Origin: CAYYFV01 sp965660075 | Lineage (GTDB): Bacteria > Patescibacteriota > Gracilibacteria > UBA1369 > GCA-2718715 | Length of the DNA stretch: 35,732 nt | NCBI GenBank assembly: GCA_965660075.1 | Contig: CBFHYO010000025.1 | Span: 1-35,732, forward strand | Direction: 5' to 3' | Shown: positions 24,294 through 31,243 of the stretch, piece by piece | Numbering within the stretch: position 1 is the first letter of the stretch | Layout: every line of letters starts with the position of its first letter | Made by a program: the position numbers and the translations under genes | Notes under the pieces: generated by a model | Databases searched by the model: none | Told to the model about the DNA's origin: nothing | Seen by the model: the letters and a program-made list of their open reading frames with translations, nothing else

Positions 24294-24422
24294 TTATACA
24301 GTTAACTTATGTCGTCCTTTTTGTCTTCTTCTTTTTAAGACGCGTCTACCAACTGCTGATAAAGATCTTCTTAGAAACCCATGGACTCTTTTTCTTTTTT
24401 TAGTCTTGCTTTTACCGAGCAT
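24294..24422 (-). CDS. rpmH: Ribosomal protein bL34
   Basis: 42-residue, strongly basic large-subunit protein (MLGKSKTKKRKRVHGF at the start, KGRHKLTV at the end). The order RKRVHGFLRR, SAVGRRVLKRRR and KGRHKLTV matches bL34, although the usual N-terminal MKRTFQPS is replaced by MLGKSKT. Stop TAA at 24294-24296. First gene of the operon rpmH-rnpA-yidC-khpB. In many bacteria dnaA and the replication origin lie just upstream; here the divergent neighbour is the PP2C/propeller gene, and I see no DnaA boxes (TTATCCACA-like) in the 139-base gap. Confidence 0.96.
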   Translation of the reverse strand: MLGKSKTKKRKRVHGFLRRSLSAVGRRVLKRRRQKGRHKLTV

Positions 24423-24453
24423 GATTATTTAAGTTATTTTTAAGTACGCTTAC

Positions 24454-24480
24454 TTTATACATTTTTTGTGCTCTAGTCAA
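24454..24480 (-). promoter_or_regulatory. Candidate rpmH operon promoter
   Basis: Minus strand TTGACT (24480-24475), 15-base spacer, TATAAA (24459-24454), 31 bases upstream of the rpmH ATG. The spacer is shorter than ideal; the flanking run of A/T may compensate. Confidence 0.5.
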
Positions 24481-24550
24481 AATTTTTTTTTAAAAAATCA
24501 TAAAAGTAGTTTTTAATCGGTTGTTTTTAGTATAAAATATTTGTGCATGT

Positions 24551-24556
24551 TATAAT
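24551..24556 (+). promoter_or_regulatory. -10 box immediately before the PP2C/propeller gene
   Basis: A perfect TATAAT at 24551-24556 ends only five bases before the ATG at 24562, so a transcript from it would begin at or next to the start codon (leaderless). No good -35 box is seen at the standard distance. Confidence 0.45.
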
Positions 24557-24561
24557 TTTTT

Positions 24562-26397
24562 ATGTCTAAACGTCTTTTAAATTCTTATTTTCGATCGATT
24601 GGACCAGCAGATAATACATTTATTGAAAGTTTTGTAGCTAGTTCAGAATTTAATAATTCTTTACTTAGTTTTACTATTTTAATTCAAATTAATAATAGAA
24701 TCGATGAAGTTCCCGAAATTGCAGAGGAATTTGTCGATGTTTTTAAAAAATCTTTTATAGATTCAACCAAGCAGTGGTTTGATAGATTCGAAGATGCTAT
24801 TTTTAATTGTAATGAATTTTTACTCGAAATTTGTGATAAAACTCTACTGTCTAAACGTGATTTTAATATTGTTGTTACAGGTTGTATTAACAATAAAATT
24901 TTATTCTCAAAAGTTAATTTTGGAGAAATCTTCTTACTTCGCGAGGGGAGTATAAATCATCTTTCAGATTCTATGAAAGTTGAATCTGACTCTGATTTTT
25001 TATTTACTAGTGTTGCCAGTGGTAATTTAGAACCTGGGGATAAATTTTTACTTACTTTGGATCGTCTGCAAAGATATTTGTCTTTGCGACAAATCGAGTC
25101 ATTAATTTCTACTTCTAATGACGATGAAATGATGGATAATATAGAATCTTCCATCGCTAAAGATTTAGAATCTAGAATAGGTTGTTTATTGTTGTCTGTA
25201 GATAATATTACTGAAAACGAGGTTGCTTCGGAATCTTCTTTATTGAGAAGTTTTGCTAATATTCTCAAAGGTCGTGGTTTTATGGTTGACTCGATGACCA
25301 AGAAAAATCTGTATGTTATTTTGTTTTTCTTGAGTGTTTTACTTGTTTTTGGATCTTATGTTTCTTTTACTCGAGTGCTTGAATTAAAACAAATAGAAAC
25401 ATATAACGCTATGCTAGATGAGGCTCGATTGATTGTGAGTACTGCTAAAAGCCAAACGGATAAATCTCGGGCTGCTTTTACTTTAAAATCTGCAGAAAAT
25501 AAATTAGACAAATTGAAAGATGTAAAAAGTCTTTCTAAGCAAATCAATAATTTAAAATCAGAGATTTCAGAAACATATGCTTCTATTGATAATGTTCGAC
25601 TGTTTAAGGAGCCGGAAATTCTAGTTGATTTAGACCAAAATTATCCAGGTGCAGTTATTAAATCTTTAGCTGTAACTGATAATAATTTAAATGTATTTAC
25701 AGATAGTTTTAAATTAGAAGTTTTAAGTTCTTTTATTAAGGATCCAATTTCTTATTCTCAAAAATTAAACATCGTTCATTCTTCTTATATGGGTGATTTG
25801 GCTGCAAATATTTTTGTAGATGATAATATGAATGTTTCTAGTTTCGAGAATAACTCTTTGGTTAATTTAGATTTTAATTCCTCTAGTCTTGAATCGATAG
25901 ATTTTTTACAATCGTATGGACGTAGACTTTATATTTTAGATACAAAATCAAAACAAGTTTACAAGACTCAAAGAGTAAGAAATATTTTATCTACACCTTC
26001 GGCTTATTTTGCATCTCCAATAGAGGATTTAAAAAACGCTAAAGCTATTTCCATTGATGGTTCTATTTATGCTGCATTTAATGATGCATCTATAAAGCAG
26101 TATTATCAAGGATCTGAGAATACTTTTTTTAAGTTAGAATCAGAACCACTTACTAAAATTACATCTATTGATTCTATGTTTACCGATTTTGATCATGACT
26201 ATTTATATGTGCTTGAATCTAAGGCAAATAGAATTATTAGATTCTATAAGCAAAATGATGGTGATTTGGATTACGTAGATCAGATTTCTTTTCCAGATGT
26301 GAGAGATGCTAATCAGATGTTTGTGGATTATAATGCATCGAAAATATACATTGCTAATGATAAGAAAGTATATTTAATCAATGTTGATCTCAAATAA
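24562..26397 (+). CDS. Membrane protein: degenerate PP2C-like domain, helix, coiled coil, probable beta-propeller
   Basis: 611 residues. The cytoplasmic N-terminus (1-248) resembles a PPM/PP2C phosphatase: a GEIFLLREGSINHLSD segment (121-136) corresponds to the GDSRayL...LT region and ASGNLEPGDKFLLTLDRL (152-169) to the LxPGDxxLLxSDGL strand. The usual N-terminal RxxNED-type metal residues and the GDS and SDG motifs are altered, so it may be inactive or specialised. One membrane helix (about 249-269), a Lys/Glu/Ser-rich coiled coil (about 271-345), then about 265 exterior residues in repeating beta units (RLYILDTKSKQVYKT, YLYVLESKANRIIRF, KIYIANDKKVYLI) typical of propeller blades. A transmembrane sensor coupling exterior binding to a cytoplasmic switch is plausible. 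It is divergent from rpmH and ends at a bidirectional terminator. Domain calls are by eye. Confidence 0.75.
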   Translation: MSKRLLNSYFRSIGPADNTFIESFVASSEFNNSLLSFTILIQINNRIDEVPEIAEEFVDVFKKSFIDSTKQWFDRFEDAIFNCNEFLLEICDKTLLSKRDFNIVVTGCINNKILFSKVNFGEIFLLREGSINHLSDSMKVESDSDFLFTSVASGNLEPGDKFLLTLDRLQRYLSLRQIESLISTSNDDEMMDNIESSIAKDLESRIGCLLLSVDNITENEVASESSLLRSFANILKGRGFMVDSMTKKNLYVILFFLSVLLVFGSYVSFTRVLELKQIETYNAMLDEARLIVSTAKSQTDKSRAAFTLKSAENKLDKLKDVKSLSKQINNLKSEISETYASIDNVRLFKEPEILVDLDQNYPGAVIKSLAVTDNNLNVFTDSFKLEVLSSFIKDPISYSQKLNIVHSSYMGDLAANIFVDDNMNVSSFENNSLVNLDFNSSSLESIDFLQSYGRRLYILDTKSKQVYKTQRVRNILSTPSAYFASPIEDLKNAKAISIDGSIYAAFNDASIKQYYQGSENTFFKLESEPLTKITSIDSMFTDFDHDYLYVLESKANRIIRFYKQNDGDLDYVDQISFPDVRDANQMFVDYNASKIYIANDKKVYLINVDLK

Positions 26398-26421
26398 AAA
26401 AAAGCCTCAATGAGGCTTTTT
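26397..26421. terminator. Bidirectional terminator between propeller gene and AMP phosphorylase
   Basis: Hairpin AAGCCTC (26402-26408), loop AAT, GAGGCTT (26412-26418), with an A-run before and a T-run after. It serves both convergent genes, which end at 26397 and 26421. Confidence 0.88.
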
Positions 26422-27905
26422 TATTTTATTGTGAAAATTTCTGAGAGTAATTTGTGTTTGAGTAATGTTTCTAGATTTTCTTTGTTGTTGTAGTGCAGTA
26501 CCATTAATGTATCACCTTTGGTAACTTTGTCTCCGAGTCTGCATTGCATATATACCCCCGCTGATTTATCTTTTGGTGCTCCAAGCATAAGTGCAGTTTT
26601 TGATATTTTTTTAATGTGCATTTCTTTGATTGTTCCAGATTTTCCAGCTTTTAAAACATGTGTATGTTTGGCTTGTTTCACAGTGAATGGAGCTGGTCCT
26701 TGTGCTTCGATAATTTTTTCGAATTGTTTGTATGCTTTGCCACTATCTAGAGTTTCTTTAGCTAGATTGTAACCTTGTTTTTTTTCGGCTTTTCCAGCCA
26801 TTTCGAGTAGTAAACCTGCCATTTGAAGAGCTTTTTCTCGAAGGTCTTTTGGTGCATCTGCTTGGCACTTTAATGTTTTAATTACATCTTGTGCTTCTAA
26901 ATAAGCTCCAATACCTTGTCCGATTGGCTGGTTACCTTTGGTAAGAATTACTTTTAGTTTTAAATCTATTAGTTTAGCTATTTTTTCGAAGTTTTTCTTC
27001 CAGGTTTTTGCCTCGCTATATGTTGCTTTTGCGTGTTTTCCATAGGGAATATCTATTAATACATGAGTCGATCCTGCAGCTTTCTTTTTTGCAAGAACAG
27101 ATGCAAGTACCATTCCAGATGGGTCTAGGTTCATTGAGTGTCTGACTTCGATTAGATTATCATCTGCGTCTGCTAAATTAGATGTACCACCCCAAATAAT
27201 AAATCCTTTGGCTTTTTTTAGGATTTCTGGAATGTCTTCAAAATCTACTGTTACATTTGCAAGTACCTCCATTGTATCAGCTGTGCCTGCTGGTGATGTT
27301 ATGGATCTTGTGGAAGTTTTTGGCATGTTGCATCCAAGGGCTGTCATAATTGGAACCATAACCATTGTTGTTCTGTTGCCTGGTACCCCACCAATACAAT
27401 GCTTGTCTACTACAATTTGATTTGGTCTGAATTTGATTTGATTTCCATTTTCTGCAATTGCCTTAGTTAAATCTGCTGTTTCTTGAAATGTAAACCCGTG
27501 CACATAGCCTCCTGCTACAAAATAGGCAAGTTCGCTTGCTTGCAGATTACCTTCGACAACATCTTTAATAATTTCGTTGATTTCTGATTTAGAGAGCTTT
27601 TTTCCATCGAGTTTTTTCTTTATATAGAATGTTGAAAGCGGTTTGCCCATATTTTCAATTTCTACCTTATGGGTTTTTTTAAGTCCTAATCTTTTGATTG
27701 TGTTTGCAAAAATTCCAATACTGGTTTTTTTTCTATGATTACTAAGATCAACTATAACATTTTTTAATGTTTCTTTTGTTTCTGTGTTAACTAACTCAAC
27801 ACGATCACCAGCTGCTAATTTTAGCAATCCAGCTTGGTTTTTGTTTAAAACAATGTGATCTTTGTTTCCAGAGTCAATATTTATTTCGAAAAAAGAATAT
27901 TTCAT
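26421..27905 (-). CDS. deoA: AMP phosphorylase (archaeal-type DeoA family)
   Basis: Phosphorolyses AMP (and other NMPs) to the free base and ribose-1,5-bisphosphate. 494 residues, close to the 500 of archaeal AMP phosphorylases and longer than bacterial thymidine phosphorylase (about 440). The extra N-terminal beta-rich domain (about 1-84) is the hallmark of the AMP-type enzymes. The helical and alpha/beta domains follow, with KHCIGGVPGNRTT (168-180) at the phosphate site, STRSITSPAGTADTMEVL and GTSNLADADD. In archaea and many CPR genomes the product feeds ribose-1,5-bisphosphate isomerase and form II/III or III RuBisCO; neither gene is in this window. Last gene of a six-gene operon; its ATG overlaps the ackA stop as ATGA. 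The symbol is the family one. Confidence 0.93.
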   Translation of the reverse strand: MKYSFFEINIDSGNKDHIVLNKNQAGLLKLAAGDRVELVNTETKETLKNVIVDLSNHRKKTSIGIFANTIKRLGLKKTHKVEIENMGKPLSTFYIKKKLDGKKLSKSEINEIIKDVVEGNLQASELAYFVAGGYVHGFTFQETADLTKAIAENGNQIKFRPNQIVVDKHCIGGVPGNRTTMVMVPIMTALGCNMPKTSTRSITSPAGTADTMEVLANVTVDFEDIPEILKKAKGFIIWGGTSNLADADDNLIEVRHSMNLDPSGMVLASVLAKKKAAGSTHVLIDIPYGKHAKATYSEAKTWKKNFEKIAKLIDLKLKVILTKGNQPIGQGIGAYLEAQDVIKTLKCQADAPKDLREKALQMAGLLLEMAGKAEKKQGYNLAKETLDSGKAYKQFEKIIEAQGPAPFTVKQAKHTHVLKAGKSGTIKEMHIKKISKTALMLGAPKDKSAGVYMQCRLGDKVTKGDTLMVLHYNNKENLETLLKHKLLSEIFTIK

Positions 27906-28915
27906 GAGAGGTGATTATTAATTATTTTTACCATTTGAATAGATTCTTGAGTTTCACACACTAAATGTGCTGCAGGTACAAAACCTTTGATTCTATTTAT
28001 TATATCGTGTGTAACTTGTGGGGCGTTGTAACTAATTCCACCTCCAAAGACTACAGCATTTATATTATTGCATAAGCCGGCATAGGCGGAAATATATTTT
28101 GAAACTCTATAGCAAAAAGTCTTGTAGGCTATTAAAATTTCTGGGTTTGTATCTTTTTTTTCGATTATATCTTTCATACTTGAATATTTATCGCTTAATG
28201 CAAGTAAGCCAGATTGTTTATTTAAGACTTTATCTATGTCGAGTTTGGGTTCGTTTTTTAGTAAATAGTTATAAATTCCCGGATCTAAATCTCCAACCCG
28301 TGTACCCATAATAAGTCCTGCTAGGGGAGTAAAGTCCATGGAAGTGTCTATTGCTACTCCATTTTGAATTAGTGCAACAGAACAACCGTTGCCTAGCTGC
28401 ACACTTATGACATTATTTTTTTTGGGATTAAGATTGCATTTTGATACTGCTTGATCGAATAGATTTGCATGAGCAATCCCATGGAATCCATATTTTCGTA
28501 TTTGGTGTTTTTCTCGGAGATCTTTTGGTATGGCAATAGTATATGCATAATCTGGAACGTCTTTAAAAAATCCAGTGTCGTACACAACGTACTGAGGTTG
28601 ATTGAACATTTTTTGACATGTGTGAATTCCAGAAAGTTCTGCCGGTTGGTGTAGGGGAGCTAGAGGGCAGGCTTTTTGTATGTTTTGGATGCTTTGTTCT
28701 GTTACTTTTTCACATAGTTTTATTTCTCTGCCTGAATGTACTACTCTATGTATTATTACATCGAATTTATCTACTTTTTTGAGCATTGTATTTAGACATT
28801 GCTCTATATTGTTATTGTGGTATTCAAAAAAACTGCTTGTGATTTGCAGATTTCGATTCACAATTTCAAGTTTAATACTAGATGATCCTATGTTTACAAT
28901 TAAATATTTCATCAT
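27902..28915 (-). CDS. ackA: Acetate kinase (short, divergent form)
   Basis: Transfers phosphate from acetyl phosphate to ADP, making ATP and acetate. 337 residues against about 400 in typical AckA. ASKHA-fold motifs are retained: NIGSSSIK (8-15), Arg57 in HRVVHSG, PLAPLHQPAEL (84-94), Asp113 in VVYDTGF, His145 in YGFHGIAH, LGNGCSVA (174-181), and Arg206 in MGTRVGDLDP. Deviations: FDTAFH is YDTGFF (His lost), DTSMGFTPLEG is DTSMDFTPLAG, and TGGIGENS is FGGGISYNA, lacking the usual Glu. Catalytic Arg, Asp and His are kept, so activity is likely, possibly with altered specificity. The stop is TGA within the ATGA overlap with deoA, and the start overlaps the pta stop by one base, so the three are translationally coupled. 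Confidence 0.9.
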   Translation of the reverse strand: MMKYLIVNIGSSSIKLEIVNRNLQITSSFFEYHNNNIEQCLNTMLKKVDKFDVIIHRVVHSGREIKLCEKVTEQSIQNIQKACPLAPLHQPAELSGIHTCQKMFNQPQYVVYDTGFFKDVPDYAYTIAIPKDLREKHQIRKYGFHGIAHANLFDQAVSKCNLNPKKNNVISVQLGNGCSVALIQNGVAIDTSMDFTPLAGLIMGTRVGDLDPGIYNYLLKNEPKLDIDKVLNKQSGLLALSDKYSSMKDIIEKKDTNPEILIAYKTFCYRVSKYISAYAGLCNNINAVVFGGGISYNAPQVTHDIINRIKGFVPAAHLVCETQESIQMVKIINNHLS

Positions 28916-29913
28916 TAATTGTTAACTTCTACACTTGTAATTGCTGAAATGTTAATAACATCTTGTGTTGAGCAACCTCTAGATAGATCGTTGATTGGTT
29001 TTTTAAGTCCTTGGAATACTGGACCCAAGGCAAATGCATTTGCCAGCCTTTCTGTGAGTTTGTACGCGATGTTACCACTTTCTAAATTTGGAAAAATTAA
29101 GATGTTGGCATCTCCTTGAATTGGTGATTCTTTTTTGAGTTTTTTTTGTGCGACACTCGGTACTAAAGCTGCATCTACCTGCAGATCTCCATCTATTGGT
29201 AGGTCTGGACGTTTTTGTTTGGCAATTTCGGTAGCTCGAATAACTTTTTCTACACATGGATGTTTGGCCGACCCATGAGTTGAGAAACTCAAAAATGCTA
29301 TTTTGGGTTTCATACCAAATTTAATGGCTGTTTCGGCTGTGTCTATAGCAATTTCTGCTAGTTGTTCGGCTGTTGGATCTATGTTTACAGCGCAATCTGA
29401 AAATATTAAAGCTTTTTCTTCGAGTAATATAAAAAAGAATCCGCTAACTCTATGGTACTTTTCTTTAGTTCCAATAATTTTTAATATTGGTCGTAGAGTT
29501 TCGGCTGTTGTGCTTGTTGCTCCTGTTATTATTGCATCTGCTCTATCGTGTTTTAGCAAAAAGGCGCAAAAGTGATGAAAGCTATCCAAATCTTTATTTG
29601 CTTGTTCTAAGCTTTTGCCTTTATCTTTTGTAAGCAAGTACCATTGTTTTGTGTAATGACTTTTAAGTGTGTGTTGGACTTCTGGATCAAAAATTTCGAC
29701 TAGTTCTAGTATATTTGGTCCATATTGCTGTATTTTTTTTGTTAGTGATGCAACATCACCAAAAAGAATCGGTTTTGCAATTGCTAGCTCTGCAGCTCTT
29801 ATTGCTCCTTCTAATACGCGCATGTCTAAATCTGCTTCTGGGTAGAGGATTCTCGCTGGTTTTTTTTGAGCTTGTTCGAATATTTGTTCTATGAATTTTT
29901 GTTTTTGATTCAT
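28915..29913 (-). CDS. pta: Phosphate acetyltransferase
   Basis: Converts acetyl-CoA and phosphate to acetyl phosphate and CoA, the step before acetate kinase. 332 residues is the single-domain form without the N-terminal regulatory DRTGG/P-loop extension of the enterobacterial enzyme. Motifs visible: GATSTTAETLRP, FSDCAVNIDPTAEQLAEIA, FLSFSTHGSA, DGDLQVDAALVP, SPIQGDANILIFPNLESGN, GPVFQGLKKPINDLSRGCS. These match the phosphotransacetylase core. Four-base ATGA overlap with the PHP gene upstream and a one-base overlap with ackA downstream. Phosphate butyryltransferase is the main alternative, but the presence of ackA and the motif set favour acetate formation. Confidence 0.97.
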   Translation of the reverse strand: MNQKQKFIEQIFEQAQKKPARILYPEADLDMRVLEGAIRAAELAIAKPILFGDVASLTKKIQQYGPNILELVEIFDPEVQHTLKSHYTKQWYLLTKDKGKSLEQANKDLDSFHHFCAFLLKHDRADAIITGATSTTAETLRPILKIIGTKEKYHRVSGFFFILLEEKALIFSDCAVNIDPTAEQLAEIAIDTAETAIKFGMKPKIAFLSFSTHGSAKHPCVEKVIRATEIAKQKRPDLPIDGDLQVDAALVPSVAQKKLKKESPIQGDANILIFPNLESGNIAYKLTERLANAFALGPVFQGLKKPINDLSRGCSTQDVINISAITSVEVNN

Positions 29914-30575
29914 TTAGTAGCTTTATTCAGTTTGTATAATAACTTAAATAAGCAAATGCTTGAAAATTTTTGACTTTCATTAACAAAATTTTGTTTTCTA
30001 AGATTGTCAAAAATATGTTGTGGATGCATTTTTGTCTTAGTTGTCAGCTTGGTAAATCCGTAATCAAATCCCTCTAAATAATGAATGTCTGCGGTAGCTA
30101 TTATTGGTTTTTTATATACTTTGGCTACGATTTTACTTATTAAATTAGGGTTGATTAATGTGGAGCAAAAATAGCTGTGTTCTATTGCATCGAATAATTG
30201 TATATGTTTAATAAGTTTAAACATTAAGCTTGTCGATGATGGGTGGAATGGATGTGCAGCAATTATAAAACTCTCCGGATGAGACTTTTTATATTCAGCT
30301 AATTGCAAAAAAGTCTCGATTGATTCGGTACTTTTTTTGGCATTTATTATTAATACGTGTTTGTTCTCGATTGTTTTTTCTATACCGGGTATCAATAAAA
30401 TTCCTTTTGATTTGGCATATTCAGCCAATTTATCTGTGAAAATTAGTTTGTCATGGCATGTAAAACTAAGCACTTTGTAATTTAATTTAGCTGCTTTGTC
30501 TATTGCTTGGTGAGCTGTGTATTTTATGTTGTCTATTGGATCTCCTTGGATGTGTAAATGAAATTGAATTTTCAT
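29910..30575 (-). CDS. PHP-domain metal-dependent phosphoesterase
   Basis: 221-residue PHP (polymerase and histidinol phosphatase) fold protein. Metal-ligand motifs in family order: HLHIQGDP (6-14, first HxH), SFTCHDKL (His41 region), LLIPGIEKTI (Glu of motif II), AAHPFHPSS (motif III His pair), IEHSYF, and TADIHYL (motif IV Asp and His). Substrates in the family range from nucleoside 3',5'-bisphosphates and histidinol phosphate to small oligoribonucleotides. The place in a pta-ackA-AMP phosphorylase operon suggests a role in nucleotide turnover; this is inference. The ATG overlaps the lipoprotein stop by one base and its TGA stop overlaps the pta ATG as ATGA. Confidence 0.88.
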   Translation of the reverse strand: MKIQFHLHIQGDPIDNIKYTAHQAIDKAAKLNYKVLSFTCHDKLIFTDKLAEYAKSKGILLIPGIEKTIENKHVLIINAKKSTESIETFLQLAEYKKSHPESFIIAAHPFHPSSTSLMFKLIKHIQLFDAIEHSYFCSTLINPNLISKIVAKVYKKPIIATADIHYLEGFDYGFTKLTTKTKMHPQHIFDNLRKQNFVNESQKFSSICLFKLLYKLNKATK

Positions 30576-30895
30576 TAGTTTGTGATCTTGTTTATTGCAT
30601 CTGCAGCTTGTTGAATTTCTTCTTGGGCTTTTAATACATCGTTATAGGTTTCTTCGATTTTTTCTGATGCTTTTTTCACATCTTGAGTTGTTTGTTCGAT
30701 TCTGTCTTTAACTTCTTTTGTTGTGTTTTCGAATTCTTGCTTTGTCTTAGTGTAGTTTTCTTGTACTTGATTTGTGGTTTGTTCAACAAAATCACGTGTT
30801 TGTTCATAGGTTTTCATAGCGTCGTTTTGTGCTTGTTTTACAATTGAACAACCAGATAGTGTGAGCAAAAGGAGAGTAGGGAGTAGAAATTTCAT
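30575..30895 (-). CDS. Small coiled-coil lipoprotein
   Basis: 106 residues. A lipoprotein signal peptide ends in the lipobox LSGC, with the modified Cys at residue 16. The mature part is a single long amphipathic helix rich in Gln, Glu, Lys and Thr, with heptad-like repeats (TKTKQEFENTTKEVKD, EQTTQDVKKASEKIEE) that resemble YtxH-type or apolipoprotein-like helices. It probably sits on the outer face of the membrane, acting as a scaffold or envelope spacer; the specific role is unknown. Its gene is one base after the zinc-ribbon gene and overlaps the PHP gene by one base. This small surface protein in an otherwise metabolic operon is odd. Confidence 0.8.
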   Translation of the reverse strand: MKFLLPTLLLLTLSGCSIVKQAQNDAMKTYEQTRDFVEQTTNQVQENYTKTKQEFENTTKEVKDRIEQTTQDVKKASEKIEETYNDVLKAQEEIQQAADAINKITN

Positions 30896-30896
30896 T

Positions 30897-31199
30897 TTAT
30901 TTGAATAAGTCTTTAAAACTTCCGTTAAAATCTTTTAGAAAGTTTTTAACGTCTAAAATATCGTTTGTAGAAACAGATTTGTGTGTAAGAGCTTTATGTT
31001 CTCGGGTTGAATTATCTAAGAGTTGCACCTCGAAAACAGAATTTGTTTTACACTTTTTGCAATTACAAGCGATGGTTACAGTGCCTTTTTCTAAGGCTTC
31101 TAATGACAATTCACTATCAGACATACGTTTTTTACATTTAACGCATTTGTATTTTTGTTTGATGTGAACCATTAAAGCCTTGAATACTTTGATATTCAT
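30897..31199 (-). CDS. Small zinc-ribbon protein, unknown function
   Basis: 100 residues from the ATG at 31199; an in-frame TTG at 31220 would add seven residues but lies within the upstream palindrome and is less likely. A zinc-binding pattern is visible: YKCVKCKKRM (CxxC near residue 18) and CNCKKCK (CxCxxC near residue 45), separated by about 25 residues. No signal peptide or membrane helix. The C-terminal half contains no recognised domain (SVSTNDILDVKNFLKDFNG looks helical). First gene of the operon with lipoprotein, PHP, pta, ackA and deoA. A nucleic-acid-binding or regulatory role would fit a small zinc ribbon, but nothing proves it. Confidence 0.75.
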   Translation of the reverse strand: MNIKVFKALMVHIKQKYKCVKCKKRMSDSELSLEALEKGTVTIACNCKKCKTNSVFEVQLLDNSTREHKALTHKSVSTNDILDVKNFLKDFNGSFKDLFK

Positions 31200-31204
31200 A
31201 ATTG

Positions 31205-31219
31205 TGTATTTTAAATACA
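31205..31219. promoter_or_regulatory. Palindrome at the head of the acetate/AMP phosphorylase operon
   Basis: TGTATTTTAAATACA is a perfect 7-1-7 inverted repeat five bases before the zinc-ribbon ATG (31199), in the 44-base gap after gltX. AT-rich candidate boxes (TATTAT, TATAGT) lie beside it on the minus strand. It could be an operator; chance cannot be excluded in AT-rich DNA. Confidence 0.35.
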
Positions 31220-31243
31220 ATACTATAATAATCTATGTTTTTT

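Noticed and set aside
24423..24561. Possible replication origin upstream of rpmH
   Set aside because: No DnaA box clusters, no dnaA or dnaN nearby, and the neighbouring gene is unrelated to replication.
24562..26397. Active PP2C phosphatase
   Set aside because: The metal-site motifs (GDS, SDG and the N-terminal acidic residues) are changed, so activity should not be assumed.
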